DNA from: Narthecium ossifragum
Lineage: Eukaryota; Streptophyta; Magnoliopsida; Dioscoreales; Nartheciaceae
Length of the DNA: 64,000 bases
Assembly: GCA_963920575.1 (NCBI GenBank)
Contig: OY986973.1
Coordinates: 15,114,062 to 15,178,061, forward strand
Direction: 5' to 3'
Numbering within the stretch: position 1 is the stretch's first letter; every line of letters begins with the position of its first letter. A model generated the notes under the pieces. The model was not told the DNA's origin and did not search any database. It saw nothing but the letters and a program-made list of their open reading frames with translations. The translations under genes were made by a program, and so were the position numbers. This document shows, in pieces, positions 33,191 to 45,147 of this stretch.

Positions 33191-34697
33191 CAGGCTCTAG
33201 AGACGGCGGGCCAGTTGGGGCTCGAGTTTGAGGATCGGGGATCCAGCAGCTTTCTCTATGCGGCGCAGAGCATGCCAGCAGTTCTTGCCAGAGTATTAGA
33301 GGCACAGCACAGTGACCCAGAGCTCGAGGAGGTACGCACAGCAGCGAGCATAGAGGGCGCAGACAGAGACTGGACAGTATCATCAGTCTGAGGGCTACGG
33401 TTCCGAGGCAGAGTAGCGGTTCCAGCAGATCCAGTTCTTCGAGACGACGTCCTGCGAGAGTTTCACCACTCTCGTTTTGCGGTTCATCCCGCGCGGCACC
33501 AAGATGTACCATGATCTTCGGCGACAGTTCTGGTGGCGCGGGATGAAGAGGGCAGTGACGGAGTTCGTATCGCGCTGCCTTACCTGTCAGAAGGTCAAGG
33601 CAGAGCACCAGCGAACTCCGGGGTTACTTCAGCCGCTTCCACTAGCTGAGTGGAAGTGGGAGCACATCACGATGGACTTCGTGACCGGGCTACCGAGATC
33701 TCCGAGGGGGAATGACGCGATTTGGGTCATCGTTGATCGATTGACGGACAGGCTGGGCAGCGTGTACGTCAGAGAGGTGGTCAGACTACACGGAGTTCCA
33801 GTTTCCATTGTGTCAGACCGTGACCCCAGGTTCACCAGCAGGTTCTGGCGAGACTTTCAGGAGGCAGTTGGCACACTCCTTACTTTCAGTACGGCTTTCC
33901 ATCCGCAGACCGACGGGCAGTCAGAGCGGACGATCCAGATCTTGGAGGACATGCTGAGAGCATGTGTCCTCGACGCAGGAGGCTGCTGGGAGGAGCACGT
34001 TCCCTTGGTGGAGTTTGCCTACAACAACAGCTACCAGTCCAGTCTTGGAGTAGCACCTTTCGAGCCATTGTACGGTAGGCCGTGTCGTTCCCCAGTATGC
34101 TGGACAGAGGTTGGAGAGGCTTCACTCACCGGCCCAGACATCGTCAGGCGGTCGTCAGAGAGGTTAGTGCAGATCAGGCAGAGGCTTCTGACGGCTCATA
34201 GCCGGCAGAAGAGTTATGCAGATCAGAGGCGAAGACCGTTGGAGTTTGCAGTCGGCGACCGAGTGTTCTTAAGAGCATCGCCGTACAGAGGTTCTGTCAG
34301 GTTTGGCAGAGGTGGTAAGTTGGCGCTGAGGTTTGTTGGGCCATTCGAGATCTTAGAGAGGGTCAACGAGGTAGCTTGCCGCCTGGATCTTCTTCAGCAC
34401 ATGTCTGCTGTGCATCTGACTTTCCATGTGTCGATGCTGAGGAAGTTTCACCCAGACCCGTCTCATGTCATCAGGGTGGATGACATTGAGCTTGAGGCAG
34501 ACGCGAGCTTTGTTGAGCATCCGGTTCGAGTACTTGACCGGAGGGATCAGGTCTTGCGGGGCAAGACGATTCCCTTGGTCAAGGTACTGTGGAGGCATAG
34601 AGGCACCGAGGAGATGACTTGGGAGCGCGAGGCGCGCATGCGGCAGGAGTTTCCGCAATTTTTTCCTTCTCGACATACTTCTTGTCCTGTCTTCTAG
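33191..34697 (+). pseudogene. Ty3 Tekay-type integrase with chromo-type tail
   Basis: After the TAG at 33188 the sequence still encodes the linker in the same region, with a further stop near 33389 and a frame change near 33485. The zinc module is visible as HHSRFAVHP and CLTCQKVK. The core has ITMDFVTGLP, SIVSDRDPRF and HPQTDGQSERTI, giving the D, D and E residues. Between DRLT (about 33740) and SVYVREVVRLHGVP about twenty codons normal for the family are absent, a deletion in the core. The C-terminal part has the GPY/F-type module (LRFVGPFEILERV) and the TWEREARMRQEFP tail before TAG at 34695. The normal enzyme inserts cDNA into chromatin. The frame from 33477 is otherwise open. Confidence 0.9.
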
Positions 34698-34754
34698 TGT
34701 AGCTGTTTTGTTGTTCCAAGCCCTACCCTTATCGAATCACGGGACGAGATTTCC

Positions 34755-34770
34755 TTTAAGGGTATTAGGA
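34755..34770 (+). promoter_or_regulatory. Polypurine-tract-like site before LTR
   Basis: TTTAAGGGTATTAGGA directly precedes the LTR start TGTGAGGACC. It is a weak polypurine tract, the usual primer for plus-strand DNA. Confidence 0.5.
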
Positions 34771-37166
34771 TGTGAGGACCTATCCCTCTACCCCTGTGGC
34801 TCGTTGTAGACCGCAAGGGCAATTTGATAAATTGCGCCTTTTTGGTTTGTTTCACACCCGCGTGTGCACATACTAGCCTTGTATGTGTTAGTGTTTGTTT
34901 AGAATGGCTAGGTGGACCCTGAATCGGAAGATCCCAGTGAGGGCGTGCGGAAGCTTGCCTTTGGGCAGCTGACGACCCTTGAGCGAGTCGGCGGGTTTTG
35001 ACCCGTTCGGATCGATCCGACTTGGTGGTTGGATCGATCTAGCCTGTGTCGGATCGATCCGACTTGTTGGGATCGATCCGAGGCGCGAGAGATCGATCGC
35101 TCCTTGGAGCGACCGATCGGACTCGCGTCGGTGGCTTTTTCTGCTTCGCGAGGACGGCCGCCGTTGGCCGTCGCTCTCTCCTGTCAGAAGCGGAGGACTT
35201 TCCCTCCCCTCCTTCGCCTTTTTCCCCCTTCCCCCGGCTGTCCCCTCCCCCGTTTCCTCCTTTTCTCCTTCCCCTCCTTTCTTCTTCTTCTTCTCTTTTC
35301 TCCTCTCCCGAAGCTCTGTTTTCTCTCCTCTTACCGCCAACGAGCTTCTCCTCTTCCGTTCTCCCTCCTCCGACCATCAAATTGGGTGATCTAAGGCTCG
35401 TTGGATCCGTGGCAACGAGAGGAAGGCTCCTGGTGTGGTTTGGAGGCTTGTTGGTGACTGGTTGCGAGGGATCAGCCGGGATTAGCGTTCTTTGGTAGGT
35501 TCTTCTACCTACTGTGTTCTTTAGTGGGTTTCTTTGTATCTAATCGTTGGATCTTGTTGATCTTTGTTTTGTTGGATTCCCCATACCTAGTAGAATTTCT
35601 GATATGAGTTTTATGATCTTTGGTTGAGATCTTAGTAGGTTTTCTGCTGTTCTTGAAGAACAGCCGGCTTGCGGCGTGTTTTCTGGCCGGTACGTACATG
35701 ATCTTGGGTTGTGATGAGAGGAAGAGTTGTAGATCTTTGAATCTACTCTTTAACCCAACTGAGGTCATAATTTTCCGATTTTCCTACGATTTGTTATGAA
35801 TTGTGTGCTGGAGGGCTGCGTTGCAGCAATTAATTGGTAAGTTAGTTTGATTAACAGTTTGGATTTGTGTTTTCCCGTTAATCCAACCGTTGGATGATTA
35901 TGGATTTTGGATATGTTGATCCTGGTATATACACCTACTGATGGCTAAGTTGGATCTTGAATCCGACGTCGTTTAGACGTCGGATCGACGGGATCAATTA
36001 GCCCCTAAGTAGAAGCTTTGAGACTTTTGAATATAATATTATATTTCGGAATATTATATTATATTGTTTACTGTTCATCATCGTTTTCGGGGTTGCTTCC
36101 CGTTGCAGAAGTCCGCGGTTGACGGTCGCGGTACCGTCGTAATGCCGGGACCCGCTGCGGATCGGCTGGCAGCGGTCTGTGGTACCGCAGCAGTGATCCG
36201 ATTGACTTGTATGCTCCCTTTGACATACTGTTGCATGCCTATCTCCTGTTTGTGTATGTCATAGCATGCATTGTTGATTTGTGCATTAGTTGCATTGGTT
36301 AGGGCGTGGGTGATCTTTGGGTCGCCGTCCCGAGGCTAGAAGCTCGGACTTAGCCCTAGGATCGGGGTTGGGTAGTTTGGACCCGGTTTGAATTGTAGTG
36401 TCCAGTCAAACTTGATGATTGGCCTAGATGACTGGTGCACTTGTTGCTTGATGATTGTAGAGGTCGTGTCGGCCTCGAGTCGGATCTGAGGTGTAGCCGG
36501 TGTCCGGTGTTCTAAAACTCTTGAGTAGAGGAGTTGCCTACTCAGTGGTGTCTTTTCCCACCAAATAGTGTTCAGTGTCCTGTTGAGAGTCAGCAGTGTT
36601 GTTTCCTGCTACTGAGTGTGACCTGACCGGCTGAAAGACCATGATCATGGGCCTCAGGGACACGCGGTGGGGTTATGGGACCCTTGTATACACCCAGGTT
36701 CTACTTGAGGGCGGCACTGTTGTATTTCCCTCTTCCTCCTGTGTGTCGTAGTGTAGATCCCTACTGAGCTTAGTGCTCACACCTACCCGGGGTGTGTTTT
36801 GCAGGTGCAGGCGTCAGTTCTTCCTCTGTGGCCCCTACCGGGCAGTTGGTCGGCGGTGCGGCGGCGCCTGGTGGACTTTGAGAGGTGGCGATATTTACTG
36901 CTTTTACCTTTTCTTAGATAGTCTCCTACGGGAGCTATGTTGTATTTGGATCTTCCCCTCTCCGAGGATATGTATATTAAACACTTGGGTTTTAAATCTG
37001 TGGTTCGAGTTTCTATTAATTGTTGTTTTAAATTGAGGGTGCTTTTGGTGAATTGCTAGGGAGACCAATAGGTTAGAGGGAACCCTCGCCGTCTTTTTCC
37101 GCGTTTTGTTAGGTTCCGGTTGGCGTCGCCCGGCCTAGTTGGGCTTTCGCGGGTCGGGGTGCGACA
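34771..37166 (+). mobile_element. Tekay-type 3' LTR, 2.4 kb
   Basis: It starts TGTGAGGACC right after the polypurine tract and ends GGGTCGGGGTGCGACA. It carries the GATCGATC array (34991-35130) and a CT-rich leader. The TTTTGCAGGTGCAGGCG module is at about 36800-36816. The 5' LTR partner is absent; the left neighbour is a reversed LTR fragment. No TSD pair could be made. Confidence 0.85.
34991..35130 (+). repeat. GATCGATC array in Tekay LTR
   Basis: GGATCGATCCGACTTG repeats several times with GATCGATCGCTCC variants. The related reversed copy at 38328-38465 keeps a TATA box next to its array; here the TATA box is lost. Confidence 0.8.
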
Positions 37167-38485
37167 TCTAAGCCTATCATCAAGATCGACAGAACACTAC
37201 AATCCAACCTGGACCTTGCTACCCGCCACGGTTCTAGAGCTAAATCCGAGCTATCCGAAAGCCTCAGATCGGCGATCGACCCATCACCCACGCCCTAACC
37301 TTATGCTTCTAATGCACAAAAGAATGCATGCTATGATTATACACAAGTAAGAGGTAAGCATGCAACAGTATGATAAAGTTAACATAAAAGTCCAACTGGA
37401 TCGCTGCAGTGATACTACCAACCGCTGCCAGCCAATCCGCAGCGGGTCCCAACATTACGACGGTACCACGACCGTCAACCACGGACTCCTGCAACCCCGA
37501 AAACTCTGATGAACAGTAAAATATAATATTATATGCTCTAAAAATATAATATTAGTTAAAATCACCAAAATCCTCTACTTAGAGGCTAATTGACCCCGTC
37601 GATCCGACGTCCAAACAACGTCGGATTCGATATCCAACTTAGACATCAGTAGATAAACATGCTGGGATCAACATATCCAAAATCAGTAAACATCAGACGG
37701 CTATATTAACCGAAAAATACTAATCAAAATCACGAATCTCACTAATTACCTTTAATTGCTGTAACGCAGCCCATCCGCAGGAAATTCATAACAAATCATA
37801 GGGAAATACTAAAATTATGAAACCAGTTGGGTCTGAGAGTAGATGCCAAGATCTACAACTCTTATGTTCATCATAACCCAAGATCATGCATAGAAAGAAC
37901 GGAAAACACGCCGTAAACCGGCTCTTCTTCAAGAACAGAAGAAATCGGAAAATCCGAGTTTAATTATGCTTAAATCCTACTAAAATCTCAACCAAAGCTT
38001 ATGAAACTTACAACAGAAATTACACTAAGCAAGAGGCATCCAAAAAATCAAGAACACCTAGATCTACCGGCTAGATCTAGAGAAAACCCCTAAACTAACT
38101 CAAGTAGGTAGAAACCTATCAGAAGCGCACTCCTCAGCTGATTCCCCGCGGTACGGGCACCAAACCGGCGTCCAAGGAAGTCAAGGATCTTCCTCTCATT
38201 GTCACGAGTCCGACAAGCCTTCAAGCGCCCAAAAAGATGGCCGAAGGAGGGAGAACGGAGGGGAAGAAGAAGACAGAAGCAAACCAGAAAAACAGTGAAA
38301 GCTCGCGGGCTATTTATAGGCTCGAGTCCGATCGATCGCTCCAGGGACCGATCGATCGGACTTGCCAGGTTAAGTCGGTTCGCGTCCTTATCCAGACACG
38401 TCGACCACCGACACAGGTCCGATCGATCGCACCCAGGTCCGACCGATCGCACCCAGGTCCGATCGGTCGTTCCAACAAAGTAGCT
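37167..38485 (-). mobile_element. Antisense Tekay LTR fragment, second copy
   Basis: It begins at TCTAAGCCTATC, directly against the end of the plus-strand LTR. It is about 93% alike, by eye, to 31153-32050 and then continues further, through a minus-strand TATA box (38310-38320) and a GATCGATC array (38328-38465). The first ~200 bases of the LTR and the polypurine tract are deleted before the polymerase tail. Confidence 0.8.
38328..38465 (-). repeat. GATCGATC array beside TATA box
   Basis: GTCCGATCGATCG words occur about five times; in LTR sense the array ends eight bases upstream of CCTATAAATA. Confidence 0.85.
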
Positions 38486-38650
38486 ACACTAGAAGATAGG
38501 ACAAGAGGTACCTAAAGAAGGAAACAAGTGGGGAAACTCCTGCCGCATGCGCGCCTCGCGCTCCCAGGTCATCTTCTCGGTGCCTCTGTACCTCCACAGT
38601 ACCTTGACCAAGGGATTCGTCTTGCCCCGCAAGACCTGAGCACACCTAGG
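38486..38650 (-). pseudogene. Antisense Tekay integrase tail
   Basis: The minus strand encodes VLRGKTNPLVKVLWRYRGTE and TWEREARMRQEFPHLFPS, the same protein end as at 34550-34690 with substitutions. It is cut at about 38640 by a plus-strand LTR piece. Confidence 0.85.
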
Positions 38651-38654
38651 CCTA

Positions 38655-39091
38655 GCTTGGGGGCAACACTGTTGTGTTCCCTCCCTTCTATGTGTCATAG
38701 TGTAGAACCCTACTGAGCTTAGTGTTCACTCCTACTCGGGCTGTGTTTTGCAGGTGCAGGCGTAAGCTCTTCTTCAGTGGCCCTTACCTGGCAGGTGTTT
38801 GGTGGTGCGGTGGCGTCTGGCGGTGCTTGAGGAGCGGTGAGCATCTGTTTACCCATTTTGTTAGTTAACATCCTACGGGAGTGTGATGTATATTAATGTA
38901 AACCCTTTTGAGGATTTGAATACTGTATTATATCTTTTGAGGTTGCTGAATTTTGATAAATAAGGGTGCTTATGAACTGTTTAGGGAGACCTATAGATTA
39001 GAGGGAACCCCTGGCCAAAAATTTTCCACATTAGTTTGGTTCCGGTTCCCGTCGCCCGACCCGGTTAGGCCTTCACGGGTCGGGCGCGATA
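38655..39091 (+). mobile_element. Plus-strand Tekay LTR 3' end
   Basis: It matches 36700-37166 of the complete LTR, including the TTTTGCAGGTGCAGGCG module near 38746-38762, and ends GGGCGCGATA, where the intact copy has GCGACA. It abuts the mitochondrial segment. Confidence 0.8.
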
Positions 39092-39093
39092 AA

Positions 39094-39314
39094 TGTGGTT
39101 CTGATCCCTCCGGTGATGGCAGAAGTCATTTCGATATACGATTTTATCCAGTTCCTATCTTATTTATTATCCCTGATTCGGAGTCACCTTTTCTTCTCCT
39201 TGGGCAGACCTATAGATTGATCTGTTTGGATCTTGGTTCATGATGGCCTTTTTATTGATTTTGACGATTGGATCTCTCTATGAATGGAAAGGGGGTGCTT
39301 CGAATCAGGAGTAA
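39094..39314 (+). pseudogene. nad3: nad3 3' fragment
   Basis: The segment encodes CGSDPSGDGRSHFDIRFYPV and, in another frame, MAFLLILTIGSLYEWKGG...NQE before TAA at 39312-39314. These match the end of NADH dehydrogenase subunit 3 of complex I. A small deletion near 39207-39220 shifts the frame. Several codons carry C where the edited transcript usually has U (for example serine and proline in place of phenylalanine and leucine), so it came from DNA, not edited RNA. The first third of the gene is absent. Confidence 0.85.
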
Positions 39315-39358
39315 GCACTAGTGATAGGGCAAGGGAGGGAAGTACATAGGAAAGAGGG

Positions 39359-39736
39359 ATGCCTACATTCAATCAATTGATTCATCATGGTAGAGAAGAA
39401 AAATGGTGCACGGACCGTACTCGAGCTTCGTATCAATGTCCCCAGAAGCAAGGAGTATGCCCGCGTGTTCCGACGAGAACACTGAAAAAACCAAATTCAG
39501 CTCTACATAAGATAGCCAAAGTACGGTTGAGCAATCGACATGATATATTTACTCACATTCCAGGCAAAGGTCATAATTCGCAGGAACATCCTATAGTCTT
39601 AGTCAAAGGAGGTAGAGTGAAAGATTCACCAGGTGTGAAATCCCATCGTATTCGAGGAGTCAAGGATTTGCTGGGAATTCCGGATCATAGGAGGGGCAGA
39701 TCAAAATATGGTGCAGAAAGACCAAAATCGAAATGA
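39359..39736 (+). CDS. rps12: Mitochondrial ribosomal protein S12 copy, open
   Basis: The frame is open for 125 codons, the normal length, from ATG to TGA. It has the family's [37 protein letters not shown] and RVKDSPGVK segments; S12 lies at the decoding centre of the small ribosomal subunit. Against the usual plant mitochondrial protein many changes are of G-to-A or C-to-T type (for example arginine to tryptophan, cysteine or histidine and glutamate to lysine). That is the pattern of a nuclear copy decaying by cytosine deamination. Codons that are normally edited appear unedited. No targeting peptide or nuclear promoter is visible, so I regard it as a non-functional NUMT that has not yet lost its frame. 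Confidence 0.85.
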   Translation: MPTFNQLIHHGREEKWCTDRTRASYQCPQKQGVCPRVPTRTLKKPNSALHKIAKVRLSNRHDIFTHIPGKGHNSQEHPIVLVKGGRVKDSPGVKSHRIRGVKDLLGIPDHRRGRSKYGAERPKSK

Positions 39737-40140
39737 ATGGAAGATGCCTCTGGAACGTCGTTTTTTATTGACTTATCGGAAAGGGCTTTAGGGGCGCAAG
39801 AACAAGTCTTTCAATCATCCCATGGCTTCTGATCAGGTAGAGGCATCACTACGTAGTGGGTGGGACAAGTCTTTCATTACGTCTTCTAAAGAACGAACCA
39901 ATCCCATGACTTGGACTTCCTAGCCCAACCAACCGGTCCCCAGTACAATAAGAGACGGATTAAGGGACCCTCAACTCAGAAACGATCAGACCAATCCGAC
40001 TCTACAAACCTCGGAGCAGTTGGAGGTTTTTATTCAAGGAGTCTCAGTGAAGGAGAAACTTCAGAAGCAACCTTATCTGGTTTACAGGAGATCGCACAAT
40101 ACTGTTGTAGATAAGAACGGTATCCTCAGGGATACACGGT

Positions 40141-41123
40141 CCCAAGCTTCTAGCTCTTTGATGGAACCAGCAATCCCAAAAAACATTTAGCCAGATTTTA
40201 GTCTTAGTGTGGAGATACTATAGCCAATGTTCAGCTCCTGCTAAGGCAATTAATTCCCTTCTTCCTTGACGAAAATGATGTTTCCTTGGTACACCAATTG
40301 AGCTCCAAGATCGGTGTCGTCCTGGGAACAAATGTCTGAATTTTCTGATCTTAAATTCAGTTTCTAGGAAAGGGATCATATTGTTGGTCAAGAGCTCCGT
40401 GGAATGATGTTTTGCTTTTTAGATATTCAATTGAGGTTTGAGGACAAATCTATTTTTGTGCTCATTCTCATTTTAGAGCATTTTGCTCGTGCTCCAAAGA
40501 ACTTTAGGTCTGTAAGTATAATTTGTAGAGTTGTCTCCTAATACGAAGTTCATGTGATTTAGCGTCTATGGGGGACATTTTAATTTGTAGGATCAACTAG
40601 AACACTTCATTTGCTTAGTAGTGCAAATGAAACTCTTACTTGTTTCTTATAAAATCATGGTTATCACCAGTTCATTTTCTGTACAAACAAGAATGAAAGA
40701 ATCTGGATTTAGATCGAGCTGAATGAAAGGGAAGACATCCCAGCTTTCAGGTGTATGCAGGTTACCATGGTACAGAACTACTTTTGGATATCACTTTTTC
40801 CTACCACTAGCTTTTATTGAGTGTGGATATGAACAATTTGTTATTGGCTTGCAATTCAAGTTACAGGACTAGTCTCTATTCTGGTTTCGATCGTGATGCT
40901 TACTTAAGACCATCGATTTTGAAAATGTAGAGTATCAACAACAGGTCGCATTGATCTTTCTGATACAGTGATACTCTGCAATTTTCAATTCAATTGGGTT
41001 TATCAATTATTTATGATTCACATCAGAGACAAGTTTTACCAACATGTGTTGGATCATTGATGAAAGGAAAAACGCCATATGACGAAAATTAGTTTAGTGT
41101 TGCACGTTTAGTTTATATGAAGG
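40141..41123. other. Unassigned sequence left of 41124 element
   Basis: No convincing coding frame. The text could be further organelle DNA, an old element or intergenic DNA. It continues at 50350 once the element at 41124-50349 is removed. Confidence 0.4.
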
Positions 41124-42555
41124 TGATCGCTCACAAACGTCGTCGTTAAAACGTATGTAAAATGCAATTTAGAAATTTATAAACCTTTCTTTCAACACTA
41201 AATTAATAAGATAGAATAATGGTGAAATACGGGGTCGGTCCTCAGGGAAAACTTTGACTAACAAGAAACACCAGAATTAACTCTCAACACTCTAATCCTA
41301 AAGCGAAAAAGGATTGATTTGGGGTTTTTAGGAACTGATTAATAAAACTAATTAATAAAACAATTAACGAAATTGAAATAGATCAATGAGGGAAAACCTA
41401 GGGATTACTCAATCCACTTTAGTTTCACTTCTTGTATTTTCTAGTTATCCTCTTGTTTTTTTATCTCGACATTATGGATTCATAGCTTCTTAAGCTTACA
41501 TGAATCCCTAAAATAATGCTATTACTTCCCTAAGGCATAACCTATCCAAACTTAGCATAGATTGTCTTCGAACTTAATCTGAATACAACCTATCTTCATC
41601 TAGCATAGATTATCTCAAAGGCATACACAAAAGCAACATAAAAATCATTACACGAATCTCTACCATCAAGCACAGCAATCAAGTAGGTCTGAATATACGT
41701 CGAGGAACTCTGTTCTCTCAACTCTTTATAAAATAAAACCCTATTCATAGGATCATGTCTTTGAAAAGATAACAAGAATCAAACTAGAAAATACAAAGAA
41801 GCTACACTAAAGCTTCATGAGATCCCTAAGTAAAGAGTTTAGCCACTCATCTTTTGGATGAGATCCATGTATTCGATGAAGAAGGTTAGGGATCCACACC
41901 GCATCTCCGTCTTCTTCTCCAATCTGAATCCCTCTTTTTCTCTCTATGGAGGCCTCCCGTTTTCCAGCCACAAAACCCTTTTTATATCCTCCTTCCCGGA
42001 TTAAGGTTTTAGGGTTGAGTTAGACCTCTAGTGAACTCGGATTTCCTGGTTCGATCCTGACAGCTTCTTCCAGTCGAGACTGGGTTCATCCCGTCCTGAA
42101 TTTGAGAATGAGTCCAACACGAAAGATGTAGATTTGGAAGTCTTCTGTCATATCCCGAAGATTTGATAATATTTGGACTTATCTAGAATATTTGGCGAAT
42201 ATTCTCCTGGGTGTCGACGGACCAGTCTTCTAGCAGCTAAATATCTTCATCTTCTTCAAAACGGCTATCAATCCATCAGGAATCTCTGAAAGTGTCCAAC
42301 TTGGAAGTTGTACATCTTGATGTCTTCTAGATGTCACCCAAATTTCGGAATATTTATACCTAAGAATAATTTCTGGTGAATATTATGCTAACAGTCGACA
42401 GAGCAGTGTATTTCAGCATATTAAGCCTTTTTTGTACTTTCTAACTTGAATCTTCATTAAACCTGAAATCAACTAACAAACTATCAAATACAAACACTCT
42501 AAGCCTAACAAAGGTAAATTAAGGGATTTAATTATGAATATTTAGTGACTCATCA
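41124..42555 (-). repeat. 3' LTR of 41124 element
   Basis: It starts TGATCGCTCACAAACG and ends GACTCATCA on the plus strand. A minus-strand TATA box AGGATATAAAAAGGG lies at 41976-41990. It is nearly identical to 48917-50349. Confidence 0.95.
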
Positions 42556-42567
42556 CACCCCCAAAGT
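42556..42567 (-). promoter_or_regulatory. Polypurine tract of 41124 element
   Basis: On the minus strand CTTTGGGGGTG directly precedes the LTR start TGATGAG. The same tract, with more G, is seen beside the 50891 element's LTR. Confidence 0.75.
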
Positions 42568-45147
42568 TACACTTTGCTAGTCCTCGAGCAAAGAAAAGAT
42601 AAAAAGAAAGCAATAAATCTAACTAGCCACTTTCGTAGGTCTCACGATTGCACTTAGCATGTGCAACAAGCCTTTAAACCCCTGGGTTACCCCAATGGAG
42701 GAGTTATAGTCTCTTGAGGGTTTTTAGGGATGACACCCACAAACATCTATACATCCCCTTAAATATATCATTAGAAATCCATCATAATATTCATCAACTC
42801 TAATGCATGAAATAGAAAGCCTATCCATGAATTCATCCTTCAACTCACAATCACATAAAAATATGGTAAATCAAAACATGTCATAACATATTTCCAACAC
42901 TTCAACATATTTAATCATGATTAAAAATAACTTTAACACTCCTGTGTGTGAATGGGGTTCCACATGCTTCAGAGCATCAATTATATCTAAACACTTCAAC
43001 TATTCAAGATCACACTTCTATCCAAGCACATATCTTCCACTTATCACATAGCAATATCTGTTTTTATTCATTTTTTCATCAGGAATTTCAACTGTTTTAC
43101 GCGAACAACACACCTTGTTAGGTACCTTGCCCGGTTACTAAGTATGAAACCCTTCTTTTCTTTTTTTTCTCAAGAAATCCAACCGTTTTACGCGAACACC
43201 ATGCTGGCTAGGCACGCTGCTTGGTTACTAAGTTGAAAATCCATTTTTTTTGTCAAGAAATCTAACCGTTTTACGCGAACACCATGCTGGCTAGGCACGC
43301 TGCCCGGTTACTAAGTTAAAAATCCTCTTTTTTTTCGCATACTCAGATAATTGCGTGTGTTCATGTATTTTCTGTGTCAAGACATAGAATTGTAAATTTA
43401 TCCTAGTATCATGTTGAGAATCTAATATCAACCCCTTAACATGTGGAAGTGAACATGTGCATTAGAATATGTCAAGTTATCCTTAAATCATGGTAAAAGT
43501 GTTAAAGTATAAAAATAGTGTCATGCATAGCAAAATTTACTATCCCTTATGTGACATACAAGTCTCAGAATAATCCATAAAATAAATTTCTAAAACCTGC
43601 ATCTTTGTCAAATCATATCATAATTTCATTCTTTTGACATATTTCAAGGGATGTATAATAATAAAAATTAAATTCCTAGAATTTACCCCCCAACTTGAAT
43701 GTAATTGTCCCCAATTACACTAAGTCATAAAAATAAAGCAAGGAAAAAGGGTAGAGATCACCGTAAATATCGCGCTATAAGTAGTTGGCTAGCATGGAAG
43801 ACGATCACCACACCGCTCATAAGAAGAAGACGTCGCTATGAAATAAATTAATGTCTCTAGAAGAGATTAAACAAATAAAACCATAGCAATCACCATAAAA
43901 CATTGGAGACATATATAAAGGCCGAAGAATAACCCCCTGATCGAGCTATATAAGAATGTCAGAGATCGCCCCTCTATGAGTGCTAAAGGGACACCTGCCA
44001 TAAAAGATACCTTTTCAAAAGATCAAATATAATAGAATGGAAAAAATAACAAAAAGAAAAAAGGTCTTAGAATCATTAAAAGTTCGGCAGAGTCTCCTTT
44101 GTATTTATCAAGTACGTAGCCTGTACAATCAGTCATCCACATAACTTAAAAAATATAACCATAAAAATAGTAAAATATATGGAACTATCCATGCACAACA
44201 CCCAACATAGTCAGCATCCATTATATCATCCAGATCGAAGATCTGCACCGTCCGATTCGAAATTGAAGCTCTGGAACACCTGGATCGTGTCCAAGCAACC
44301 ATCGGACGACTGGAAAGTTCACCGGAGGTGATCAACGGTGAAACGGCATCGCCTGAGGACGGGAAGGTGACAGGAAGAATCGTTGAAGGCCAAGGAAGTC
44401 ACTGGTGTGGTCTGATCAAAGAATGGTGGCCTTCAGGCGGCGGAACGGCGGTGGACGGCGAGGAGAGCGAGGACGTGTGGAAATGGATTCCGATGATCGA
44501 AGCTCCAATCAAGGGCGGGGACGATTGAGGAAGGATCGTGGAAGGCCAATGAAGTGTTCTATGGGGTTTGATTGAAGAATGGGGCTTCCAAGCAGCGGAT
44601 TGAGGGTGGTCGGAAAGGTGGAAACCGACGGCGGTTGAAGTCGATGATCCCGGCGGCAAGGAGTTGTTTTGATTGTGGAGGAAGCTTCGTGGTGGCCTGA
44701 TGAAGGTTATGGAGGTGTTTTGGGGAGGTAAGCGGCCGTGAATGGCGGTGAAGACAACGGCGGGGGGGTTCACCGGCGTCGGAGGAGAAGGTGGCGAGGG
44801 ACATGAAGGACGGGGATGAATAGGTGAAAGGTTGGCGGAGGTATCGGTGGTATTTTTAGGAGCTGAGGGCGGCCGGAGAGTTGGCGACGGGCGGCGGTGG
44901 TCGTCGGCTCGGGGACAAGCCGACGAGCCGGGATGATGAGCCGCGGGTGAAGGAGAGAGCAGGAGGAGAGAGAAAACTTAAAGAAAATTCGGAAAAATAG
45001 AAAAAAGGGAAAAAAAGGGAAAAATCATGGAAAAATCCTAAAAACTCAGGAAAAATTCTAAAAATTAAAAAGAACTCCTAAAAACTGGGTTGCCTCCCAG
45101 CAAGCGCGTAATTTTCTGTCTTTCGCTAGACTTCCCGAAAAGGTCAG
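42568..45147 (-). other. Long 3' non-coding region of 41124 element
   Basis: No reading frame with a recognisable domain is present where polymerase genes would be expected. The part 42568-43760 is related to 52645-53815 in the next element. A repeat lies at 43090-43330. The part 44300-44960 is GC-rich (GGCGGTGG, GGAAGG) with short open frames on both strands; it may be captured sequence but I recognise nothing. Confidence 0.7.
43090..43330. repeat. ~85-bp repeat with TTTTACGCGAAC core
   Basis: Three units at about 43095, 43186 and 43269, each reading TTTTACGCGAACACCATGCT and then CGGTTACTAAGT. Two related units occur in the other element at 53193 and 53289. Confidence 0.8.

Larger units (their letters stand above)
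39092..40140 (+). other. Nuclear copy of mitochondrial DNA (NUMT), nad3-rps12
   Basis: The nad3 end and the complete rps12 reading frame lie in the same order and strand as in the co-transcribed nad3-rps12 unit of plant mitochondria, followed by about 400 bases that look like organelle flank. It lies between retrotransposon sequence on both sides. The right boundary is a guess. Confidence 0.8.

Noticed and set aside
39359..39736. Functional nuclear transfer of rps12
   Set aside because: No targeting peptide, promoter or intron, and changes at conserved residues; a decaying NUMT is simpler.
43090..43330. CRISPR-like spaced repeats
   Set aside because: Eukaryotic element with three diverged units; no repeat-spacer regularity and no cas genes.
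44328..44804. Open frames on both strands in the GC-rich part of the 41124 element
   Set aside because: Competing frames on both strands and no family signature; more likely compositional or captured non-coding DNA.
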